Made by a program: the position numbers and the translations under genes
In this document: positions 16,400 to 23,650 of the stretch, piece after piece
Layout: every line of letters starts with the position of its first letter
How positions within the stretch are numbered: position 1 is the first letter of the stretch
The notes under the pieces: generated by a model
The model's input: only the letters and a program-made list of their open reading frames with translations
What the model was told of the DNA's origin: nothing
Database searches by the model: none
Assembly (NCBI GenBank): GCA_005884945.1
Contig: VAYM01000121.1
Span: 1 to 53,864, forward strand
Origin: Actinomycetota bacterium
Lineage (GTDB): Bacteria > Actinomycetota > Thermoleophilia > Gaiellales > Gaiellaceae
Length of the DNA stretch: 53,864 nucleotides
Direction: 5' to 3'

Positions 16400-17250
16400 A
16401 CGGCGAACGCGCCTTCGGCGAGGCGCTGCCGATACCAATCGACCGTCCGCGAGAGCCCGTCTTCGAGCGAGGTGACCGGGCGCCATCCCAGCGACGCTGC
16501 CGTCGCCTGCGTATCGGCGACGCGAACCTGCTCGAATCGGCGGTCTTCTACCGCACCGAAACGAGGCGTGATCTCTGGGGCGACGAGCTGCGTCAACCGC
16601 TCGACGATCTGTCTGACGGAACGCAACTCGCCGGAACCGATGTCCACCGATGCGCCGTCGACACCCTCCGCGGACGCAGCCGCCAAAAACGCGTCGGCGA
16701 CGTCGTCGACGTAGACCCAGTCGACGCCGCGCTCGCCGCTCGACACTTCCGGCGGATCTCCGCGGAGGAGCGCGAGGATCGTGTACGGCACGAGCTTGCG
16801 GAGGTCGCGCTGGCCCGGCCCGTAGACCATGAACAGCCGCAGGTTCACGACCGACAGGCCGTACACGTCGTCCGGCTCCTCGAGCGAACCGCTCAGGACA
16901 ACACGCCGACATCCGATCTCGGCCGCGGCACCCAGGACGTTGACGGCGCCCGCGAGGTTGGCCTCGAAGGTCGGAGCCACCAGCTCGAGCCCCCGCGCCG
17001 CACGCGTCTCTCCCGCGAGGTTGAAGACGACGTCGGGCCGAGCGGACGTGAAGATCCGCCGCAGCGTCTCTCCATCGACGACGTCGCCTCGCCACCACGA
17101 AACGCCGTCTTCATCGCCCGGAGCGTGCGTCCGAGAGAGCGCGTGGAGCTCGAGTCCCGAGGGCCGCAGCCGTTCCAGCACGGCCGCGCCGATGAAGCCG
17201 GTCGCGCCCGTCACGAGCGCCCGCTCGCCCACCAACCTCGGGTCAGACAC
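16396..17250 (-). CDS. NAD-dependent epimerase/dehydratase (extended SDR) lacking the YxxxK active site
   Basis: 284 aa. The N-terminal Rossmann loop is intact (ALVTGATGFIGAAV), with NLAGETRAARG, then VVLSGSLEEPDDVYGLSVVN, NLRLFMVYGPGQ and the C-terminal VDWVYVDDVADA, VDIGSGELRSVRQI. Family members have about 25-30 residues between the SGSLEEP strand and the GLxVVNLRLF strand, carrying the catalytic Tyr-x-x-x-Lys and its helix. Here that stretch is missing in frame and the protein is correspondingly short. Without it neither epimerisation nor dehydration by the usual mechanism is expected. Last gene of the 23533-16396 operon; GTG start overlaps the upstream gene by 8 nt. Confidence 0.85.
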   Translation of the reverse strand: MSDPRLVGERALVTGATGFIGAAVLERLRPSGLELHALSRTHAPGDEDGVSWWRGDVVDGETLRRIFTSARPDVVFNLAGETRAARGLELVAPTFEANLAGAVNVLGAAAEIGCRRVVLSGSLEEPDDVYGLSVVNLRLFMVYGPGQRDLRKLVPYTILALLRGDPPEVSSGERGVDWVYVDDVADAFLAAASAEGVDGASVDIGSGELRSVRQIVERLTQLVAPEITPRFGAVEDRRFEQVRVADTQATAASLGWRPVTSLEDGLSRTVDWYRQRLAEGAFAV

Positions 17251-18475
17251 CGCGGGCTACGTCGAACATCGCCGTCTGCTCGGCATACAGCTCGTCGCCG
17301 AGACGTCCCGGCGGGATCTCCACGTCCTCGATTCCGATCGGCTCGTCACGAGCGACGTCGCGCGTGACCGTGCACTCGCCCGAGAGTGCCATCGGCAGGA
17401 GTCGGCGCGCGCGGGAGACCTCGACGTTCTCGATCGATCCGTAGCAGGTGAACCCGCCGACCCCGTCGAGCCGCTCTCCCGCGTGCAGGTCGCGCTTGGC
17501 GAGCGTCACGACCTCGCAGACCGGACCGGCACGGGGGGCAACGGCGGCATCGTGGAAGAGCACAGCGCGCGCGGCAGTGAGCGGTGCCTCGAGGTGCGGC
17601 AGATGCCAAGGTTGGTAGAAGACGTAGAACGGGCCGTCACCGAGCTTGAAGTAGCGCATCCACTCGCGTCGCGACGGCTCGTCGTCGTGGACGACGAGGA
17701 ATCCGCCTGAACCGGGCTCGGCGCCGAGTACGAAGTCGACGAGGCCGCGCTCGAGCAGCGCATCGCCGTCGTAGAGCGTCGGCACGTCCTTCACGTGCGC
17801 GACCCGATGACCCATCATCCCGCGCCGCGCAACCCCGAAGCCGGTCGCGTTCGCGACGAGCGTCATCTCCATCGAGAGCTTCGTCCCGTCCGCGAACGAC
17901 GTGACCATGCGCGGCTTCTGACCCCACTGCGCGGCAAAGTCCTGCTGCGTCTCGGGCGTCCTGTAGGGGTCGAGCAGGCCTTTCACGTTCCCCGCGAGGA
18001 CGGGACGGCAGCCGATCGTCGTCGCGTAGCGGTAGAGGTTCATCAGGATTCCGGGCTCGTCGCCGTCGGTATACGAGACGACGAGGCCCTTCTGTTCCGC
18101 ACGGACGCGAAGGATGGGCCCGAGCGTCGCCGCCAGTTCGGCATTGACGAGCACGACGTGCTTTCCGTGCTCGATCGCCTCGAGGGTGACGCGCGCGCCG
18201 GCTTCGGCGTCGCCCGTCGCTTCGATGATCACGTCCACGTCGGGAGCGCTGCAGACGAGCAGCGGATCGTCCGAGACGAGCACGCGCGATCCGCCCACGA
18301 TCTCTTCGACGCGGGCGCGATTCCTACCCGCAATCGCCGCGAGCTCGATCCCGACGACCGGCGACAGCAACTGCTGCGCGATCGCTCCGCCGATCGCACC
18401 CGCGCCGATGAGCCCGACGCGAACCGGGTTGCCCTCCCGCCCGCGTCGCTCGAGCGCGGAATCGAGGATGATCAC
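17243..18475 (-). CDS. NAD(P)-dependent oxidoreductase with C-terminal SAF domain (COG4091-like)
   Basis: 410 aa. An N-terminal Rossmann fold (VGLIGAGAIGGAIAQQLL, DVDVIIEATGDAEAG, HGKHVVLVNAELA) like homoserine dehydrogenase, a central domain (YTDGDEPGILMNLYRYA, FADGTKLSMEMTLVANATG) and a C-terminal SAF-like segment (LAKRDLHAGERLDGVGGF). The family is described only as predicted homoserine-dehydrogenase-like, so the substrate is unknown; in this operon a sugar or sugar acid is plausible. The GTG start forms a GTGA overlap with the upstream dehydrogenase; the stop overlaps the epimerase start. All expected blocks seem present. Confidence 0.85.
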   Translation of the reverse strand: MIILDSALERRGREGNPVRVGLIGAGAIGGAIAQQLLSPVVGIELAAIAGRNRARVEEIVGGSRVLVSDDPLLVCSAPDVDVIIEATGDAEAGARVTLEAIEHGKHVVLVNAELAATLGPILRVRAEQKGLVVSYTDGDEPGILMNLYRYATTIGCRPVLAGNVKGLLDPYRTPETQQDFAAQWGQKPRMVTSFADGTKLSMEMTLVANATGFGVARRGMMGHRVAHVKDVPTLYDGDALLERGLVDFVLGAEPGSGGFLVVHDDEPSRREWMRYFKLGDGPFYVFYQPWHLPHLEAPLTAARAVLFHDAAVAPRAGPVCEVVTLAKRDLHAGERLDGVGGFTCYGSIENVEVSRARRLLPMALSGECTVTRDVARDEPIGIEDVEIPPGRLGDELYAEQTAMFDVARGV

Positions 18476-19753
18476 GTGCCGATGCCGGCGTAGCGCGCGA
18501 ACTCTCGCTTGTCGAGCATCCGCCGCCCGTCGACGAACAGCGGGGGTGGCTCCATGGCGGCGAGAAGCTTCGGAACCTCGCGGTAGTCGTCCCAGCGTGT
18601 GACGAGGACGACGGCGTCCGCTGCGGAGAGCGACTCCTCGAGGCTCGCCGCGAGCGCGACACGGTGAGAGTCGCCTCTCAGCTCCTCGGGAAGCATCCGC
18701 ACGACGGGATCGTGGACGGTTACGGACGCCCCTTCGCGGAGAAGCCGTTCGATGATCGGCACGGCCGGCGACTCGCGCACGTCGTCGGTGTCCGGCTTGA
18801 ACGCAAGGCCGAGCACCGTCACACGTGCGTCTCGAAGCTCTGCGAGGCCCGGCCGGAGCAGATCGAGCAGTGCATCCGAACGCGCCTCGTTCGTCCGCAG
18901 GACGGCCTCGAGCACCGGGAGCCGGACGCCGAGCCCGGCCGCGTGGGCGGTCAACGCGCGCAAGTCCTTCGGGAGGCAGCTCCCCCCGAAACCGCAGCCC
19001 GCCTCGAGGAACGACGCGATCGGCGCGCGGACAGGCGTACCGTCGGCGCCGAGCGGTGTGAGGTAGCGCGAGAGATGGACGCCGTGCATGACGTCGACGA
19101 CATCCGCGTCCCCCAGAGCGGTGCAGACGTCCGCGATCTCGTTGGCGAACGAGATCGCCGTCGCCAGCAGTGCGTTCGAGGCGTACTTGATCAGCTCCGC
19201 CGTCGTCGTGTCCGTGCGCAAGCGCGGAACCTCCCGTGGAACCGCAGCGTACAGCCGCTCGAGCGCGTCGTGGACGCGCTCGTCCGCCGCGCCGAGGACG
19301 AGCCGGTCAGGCGACATGAAGTCCTCGACGGCTTGGCCCTCGGTGAGGAACTCCGGGTTCACGCCGACTCCGAAGTCACGGCCGGCTTGCTTGCCCGAGG
19401 CCTGCTCGAGCAAGGGCACGACGACTGACCGCGTCGTCCCTGGCACGACGGTGCTCTTCACGACGACGACGTGATACCGAGATCTGCCGCGCAGCGCCGT
19501 CCCGATCGCCCGCGTCACCTCACGCACTGCATCGAGGTCGATCTCGTTCCCTGCGAACGGCGTTCCCACCGCGATCATGGTCAGGTCCGACTCGGCAACG
19601 GCCGCCGGCAGGTCGGTCGTGAGCCACGCCCTCTGCCACCGGGCGGACCTTTCGCTCGTCGACGTCGACGCAGACGACGTCGACTCCCAGGTCCGCTAGA
19701 CAGGCGCCGGTGACGGCGCCGACGTACCCGAGCCCGACGATCGAGACCGTCAT
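18472..19753 (-). pseudogene. UDP-glucose/GDP-mannose dehydrogenase, frameshifted with a short internal loss
   Basis: Nucleotide-sugar 6-dehydrogenase split over two frames. The 5' part from the ATG at 19753 encodes the NAD loop (VSIVGLGYVGAVTG, then VVCVDVDERKV). About 19640-19665 the frame changes, and the rest (TTDLPAAVAESDLTMIAVGT to the stop at 18472) is in the other frame. It keeps STVVPGTT, NPEFLTEGQAVEDF, the catalytic cysteine in GFGGSCLPKD, and LGLAFKPDTDDVRES. Between KV and TTDL relatives carry about 25 residues around an EPGLDELL motif; most are absent here. So the lesion is a small out-of-frame deletion, not a single-base slip. Flanked by ATGA and GTGA couplings, showing an intact operon context. 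Confidence 0.85.
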
Positions 19754-20809
19754 GCCGGCACGGCCTCTCGATTCTCCGAGTACCACACGAGCGACCGGGT
19801 CAGCCCTTCGTCGAGCCCGACCTCGGGCTCGTAGCCGAGCTCCTCGCGCGCCTTCGCGATCACCGGACAACGGCGGGAGGGGTTGTCGACCAGATAGTCC
19901 GGTTCCTCGCTCGTCCTGCGGATCACCTCGCCCGAGTAGCCGAGCAGCTCGCGTCCCAGCGCTGCCATGCGTTCCGCGAGCTGCGCCATCGAGATCTCCG
20001 GCCGCTCGACTCCGATGTTGTAGGGCTCGCCCGCCCGGCCGCGGACGAGAACCTTGTAATAGCCGACGACGGCGTCGGCGACGTAGCAGAACGTCCTCGT
20101 CGCGGACCCGTCGGACAGGAGGACGATGTCCCGTCCCGCAAGAACGTCTCTCGCGAAATCGGGGATCACACGCCTGTCCGTGACCTTCAGTCCCGGTCCG
20201 TAGTTGTTGAACGGCCGTGCGATCGTCACGGGAACCTCGAACTCGCGCGCGAAGTTCACGCAGAGCGTCTCGCCGAAGCGCTTCGACTCGTCGTAGCAGG
20301 CGCGCGGGCCCGTGCAGGACACGTTTCCGCGATAGGTCTCGGACGTCGGGATCTCCGCCGTCGGCGGATCGCCGTAGATCTCGCTGCTCGAGAAGAACAG
20401 CAGGCCCTCGACGGGGCGGCCGAGCTCCCCGCGGCGACGCGCATGGTCGAGCAGCGCGCGAAGCCCGCCGACGTTTGCGTCGATCGTCTCGATCGGATGC
20501 TGCCGGTAGTAGGTCGGCGAAGCGATCCCTGCGGCATGGACGATGTACTCGAAGTCGTCCATGTCCTCCGGCAGGGGTCGACGGACGTCGTGAACGACGA
20601 GGCCGAGATCTTCGTCGAGCGCCGAGAGCCATTCCGGGACGCCCCGCGCGTAGTTGTCGTAGACGGTGACCCGGATCCGATCCTTCGCGGCCGAGCCGCG
20701 GTTTCGTGCCCGCGAGCGCGTCGAGCTCCACGGCCGCGCGGTCGTTGATGAACGAGAGGTCGTGCTCGACGACCTCGGCTGCACTCCCTAGGGTCGCTCG
20801 TCCGCTCAC
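19750..20809 (-). pseudogene. NAD-dependent epimerase/dehydratase (extended SDR), frameshifted, Rossmann loop missing
   Basis: The GTG at 20809 (GTGA overlap with the PIG-L gene) begins a typical N-terminal extension (VSGRATLGSAAEVVEHDL to AVELDALAGT). At about 20695-20710 the frame changes and continues as DRIRVTVYDNYARGVPEWL through VHAAGIASPTYY, FFSSSEIYGDPP, the catalytic ACYDESKRFGE (YxxxK) and RPFNNYGPGLK to the end at 19750. In homologues a segment of about 20-30 residues with GGxGFxG lies between LAGT and the VTVYDN strand. It is absent here and the two flanks are out of frame. Unless this is an assembly error the product cannot bind NAD. The gene ends in ATGA with the dehydrogenase. 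Confidence 0.85.
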
Positions 20810-21453
20810 GCCAGCACGAGCTTTCTGCACCGAAACGCCTCCGCGTAGCCGCTCGGCGACTTGCACTCGACTCCTCTCAGCCGAAGCGTCGCCCTGAAGG
20901 TCTCCGATGAGAACCAGTGCTTGTCGGCCTGGCTGGAGTAGATGCGAGTGAGCGTCTCGATCTTGCGCTCGGTCTGACGGTCGTCGAGGTGGACGTACGT
21001 GTTGAGACGCGCGAGGTCACCGTCCCATTTCGGAATCTCGTACTCGAGGACGAGCTGATCGCGGAACGTGTTGTACGTGAGCTCTGACAGCAGCCGGTGG
21101 TCCTGGTGGAGATCGTCGCCGAGGTGCGTGAAGACGAGATCCGGCTCCAGGTCGGCGCCGAGCGCGTCGAAGTACTCCTTGATCTCGGTGCCGACGAACG
21201 GAAAGTAGCGGCCGCGGAACGCCTCGATCCTGACGTTCGCCGCCGCCGCACCCGACAGGAACGCTTCCGCGCCGGCGCGCGCCTCCGCGGCGCGCTCGCC
21301 CTCGGAGCTGAACACGACCCAGTCGACGCGGACGTCGTCGCCCGCATCGAGCAGCTTCAAGAGCGTCCCGCCGCATCCGATCTCGATGTCGTCGCAGTGC
21401 GCGCCGAGGCAGAGGATGCTCGAGACCGACCCGTCGAGCCCGAGGTTCAGCAT
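20806..21453 (-). CDS. PIG-L family deacetylase
   Basis: About 216 aa, LmbE/PIG-L fold of zinc-dependent N-acetyl hydrolases acting on sugars: SILCLGAHCDDIEIGCGG (AHxDD zinc motif), SSEGERAAEARAGAEAF, and the second zinc site THLGDDLHQDHRL (HxDH). All metal ligands are visible. ATG at 21453 overlaps the stop of the C-methyltransferase gene by 7 nt; the stop overlaps the SDR start as GTGA. In this operon it probably deacetylates an N-acetyl-amino sugar intermediate; that assignment is inference. Confidence 0.9.
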   Translation of the reverse strand: MLNLGLDGSVSSILCLGAHCDDIEIGCGGTLLKLLDAGDDVRVDWVVFSSEGERAAEARAGAEAFLSGAAAANVRIEAFRGRYFPFVGTEIKEYFDALGADLEPDLVFTHLGDDLHQDHRLLSELTYNTFRDQLVLEYEIPKWDGDLARLNTYVHLDDRQTERKIETLTRIYSSQADKHWFSSETFRATLRLRGVECKSPSGYAEAFRCRKLVLA

Positions 21454-22715
21454 TCCGCGGGGACGAGCTCGAGCGCCGGCAGCGCGAACACGAGCCGCGC
21501 GCCCCATTCACGCGTATACGCGAGCTGCTCGACGATCTCGTCCCTGAGGTTCCAGGGCAGGACGAGGATGAGATCCGGTCGCGTCTCGGCGAGCCGCTCC
21601 GGCGGGAAGATCGGAATGTGGGTCCCGGGCAGGAACAGCCCGTGCTTGTGCGGATTCCGGTCGACGGTGTACTCGAGGAGATCGGCGCGGATCCCGCAGT
21701 AGTTCAGGAGCGTGTTCCCCTTGCCGGGAGCGCCGTAGGCGGCGACCCTCAACCCGTCGCGACGGGCCGCGATCAGCACCTCGAGCAGGTCGCGCTTCGT
21801 CTCCTCGACGCGCTTGCGAAAGTCCTCGTACGGCGCCCCGCTCTCGAGCCCGAACGTCCGCTCGCGCTCGGCAAACTCGCGGATGCGATCCGACGTCTCG
21901 TGACCGGCCGACGCGTGTGCGGCGAAGAGGCGCAGCGACCCGCCGTGAGTCCAGACCTCCTCCAGGTCGAAGACGTCGAGCCCGTGCGCTGCGAATACCC
22001 GCGACGCCGTGAGCAGCGAGAAGTACGAGAAGTGCTCGTGGTAGATCGTGTCGAAGAGGTTCCCCTCGAGCAGCCGCATCAGGTGCGGGAACTCGACGGT
22101 GACGACGCCGCCCGGCGCGAGCAGCGTCGCGATCCCGGCGACGAAGTCGTCGAGATCCGGCACCTGCGAGAGGACGTTGTTGCCGACGACGAGATCGGCG
22201 TGACCGTGCTCGGACACGACCGCAGCCGCCGTCTCGCGACCGAAGAAGGCGACGCGCGTCGGAACCCCGCGCGCGATCGCGGCCTCGGCGACGTTACGGG
22301 CGGGATCGATCCCGAGCACCGGGACGCCCCGCGCGACGAAGTGCTGGAGCAGGTAACCGTCGTTCGACGCGAGCTCGACGACGAAGCTCTTCCCCGAAAG
22401 TCCCAAGCGTTCCACGATCATCTCGGCGTAGTCGCGCGCGTGGCTCACGAACGCGTCCGAGTACGACGAGAAGTACGCGTACTCGGTGAAGATGTTCTCC
22501 GGAGCGACGTACTCCGGCAGCTGGACGAGGTGACAGGTCTCGCAGACGCGCACGTGCAGCGGATAGAAGGGCTCCATCGTGTCGAGCTGGTCCGCGCGCA
22601 GGAAGCTCTCGCAGAGCGGCGACATGCCGAGGTCGACGACGGTACGGCCGAGCGGCGCGCTGCAGAAGCGGCATGCGACGGTCGGCGCAGCTCGGTCGCG
22701 CTGCTCGGTCTCCAT
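21447..22715 (-). CDS. Class I SAM-dependent C-methyltransferase (TylC3/NovU-like)
   Basis: About 422 aa with the three-part architecture of deoxysugar C-methyltransferases: N-terminal zinc-type domain (CRFC...CETCHLVQ), a central SAM fold (VVELASNDGYLLQHF, VLGIDPARNVAE, NNVLSQVPD) and a C-terminal domain (VAAYGAPGKGNTLLNYCG). Histidines of the active-site loop (YHEHFSYFS) are present. These enzymes methylate C-3 or C-5 of NDP-keto sugars. The ATG at 22715 is preferred; a GTG at 22724 is an alternative. Located 11 nt downstream of the cytidylyltransferase, consistent with a branched-chain sugar. Confidence 0.9.
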   Translation of the reverse strand: METEQRDRAAPTVACRFCSAPLGRTVVDLGMSPLCESFLRADQLDTMEPFYPLHVRVCETCHLVQLPEYVAPENIFTEYAYFSSYSDAFVSHARDYAEMIVERLGLSGKSFVVELASNDGYLLQHFVARGVPVLGIDPARNVAEAAIARGVPTRVAFFGRETAAAVVSEHGHADLVVGNNVLSQVPDLDDFVAGIATLLAPGGVVTVEFPHLMRLLEGNLFDTIYHEHFSYFSLLTASRVFAAHGLDVFDLEEVWTHGGSLRLFAAHASAGHETSDRIREFAERERTFGLESGAPYEDFRKRVEETKRDLLEVLIAARRDGLRVAAYGAPGKGNTLLNYCGIRADLLEYTVDRNPHKHGLFLPGTHIPIFPPERLAETRPDLILVLPWNLRDEIVEQLAYTREWGARLVFALPALELVPAEC

Positions 22716-22726
22716 GACCTGCACGG

Positions 22727-23533
22727 TCAGGCGTCGGCCGGCGTCTGGACTTCTTCGAGCCCGACCGGCATCGACCACGGCGCCTGGCCGGAGGCGACCA
22801 GACGCTCGAGCGTCTGCTTGTCCTTCAAGGTGTCCATCGGCGCCCAGAAGCCGTCGTACGGATACGCGAGCACGCGATTCTCCTCGACGAGCGCCGGGAT
22901 CGCGTCGTTGACCAGGTCGGCGTGGTGCTCGAGGTAGTCGAAGATCTCACGCCGCAGGACGAAGTAGCCGCCGTTGATCCGGATCCCCGACGTCGTGACG
23001 TCGCTGATCGCGTTCACACGGTTGCCGCCGTCGAACGAGACGATGTGGAACGTGTGGGTGGGCCGGGGCGCAAGGAAGAGAACGGCTGCATCGCTCTCCG
23101 CCAGCGTCCGCACCATGTCGGGAAGCGGCGCGTCGGTGAGCACGTCGCCGTAGTTCGCGAGGAAGATCTCCTCGCCCTCGAGGTGCGGCGCGACCGCCTT
23201 CAGGCGTTCCCCGATCGTCGCCTGCAACCCGGTGTTCACGAAGGTGATCGACCACTCGTCGATGTCGCGCTGCAGGAGCTCGATGCGGCGACCCCCCTCC
23301 CTGAGGATGAAGTCGTTCGACAGCGCTTCGTTGTAGTTCAGGAAGTAGTCCTTGATCGCCTCGGCCTTGTAGCCGAGGCAGACGACGAAGTCGTGATGCC
23401 CGAAGGCGGCGTAGTAGCGCATGATGTGCCACACGATCGGCCGGTCGCCGACCGGAATCATGGGCTTCGGGAGCCGCTCCGAGTCCTCGCGAATGCGCAT
23501 CCCGAGGCCGCCGCAGAAGAGAACGACCTTCAC
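22727..23533 (-). CDS. Glucose-1-phosphate cytidylyltransferase-like nucleotidyltransferase
   Basis: About 268 aa, RfbF-like: nucleotide loop LFCGGLGMRIREDSERLPKP, PIVWHIMRYYAAFGH, FVVCLGYKAEAIKDYF, FVNTG, metal site LANYGDVLTD and INGGYFVLRREIFDYLEH, ending PYDGFWAPMDTLKDKQTLE. This pattern is closer to CDP-glucose than to dTDP-glucose synthases. GTG at 23533 (VKVVLFCGG) is preferred over the TTG at 23539. It is the first gene of a seven-gene - strand operon ending at 16396. No CDP-glucose 4,6-dehydratase (RfbG) is found in the window, so the downstream sugar chemistry is unclear. Confidence 0.88.
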   Translation of the reverse strand: MKVVLFCGGLGMRIREDSERLPKPMIPVGDRPIVWHIMRYYAAFGHHDFVVCLGYKAEAIKDYFLNYNEALSNDFILREGGRRIELLQRDIDEWSITFVNTGLQATIGERLKAVAPHLEGEEIFLANYGDVLTDAPLPDMVRTLAESDAAVLFLAPRPTHTFHIVSFDGGNRVNAISDVTTSGIRINGGYFVLRREIFDYLEHHADLVNDAIPALVEENRVLAYPYDGFWAPMDTLKDKQTLERLVASGQAPWSMPVGLEEVQTPADA

Positions 23534-23586
23534 GCCCAAAACGTAGCGCTTTGCCGGCGCTTTGGCAGTCGGACGTGACGGTTCCC

Positions 23587-23617
23587 TATTGTCAGATCGC
23601 CCGATCTGCGTTACAAG
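23587..23617. promoter_or_regulatory. Candidate overlapping divergent promoters around a 16-nt palindrome
   Basis: On + : TTGTCA (23589-23594), 17 nt, TACAAG (23612-23617), leading to the start at 23651. On - : TTGTAA (complement of 23611-23616), 17 nt, GACAAT (complement of 23588-23593), leading to the operon starting at 23533. Each -35 overlaps the other -10. Inside both spacers lies the perfect palindrome CAGATCGCCCGATCTG (23593-23608; 7-bp arms, 2-nt centre), a candidate operator controlling both directions. Hexamers are imperfect, so this is a prediction only. Confidence 0.4.
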
Positions 23618-23650
23618 GAAACTCGTTGTTCCGGTTGGGGGAGGGTGGTC

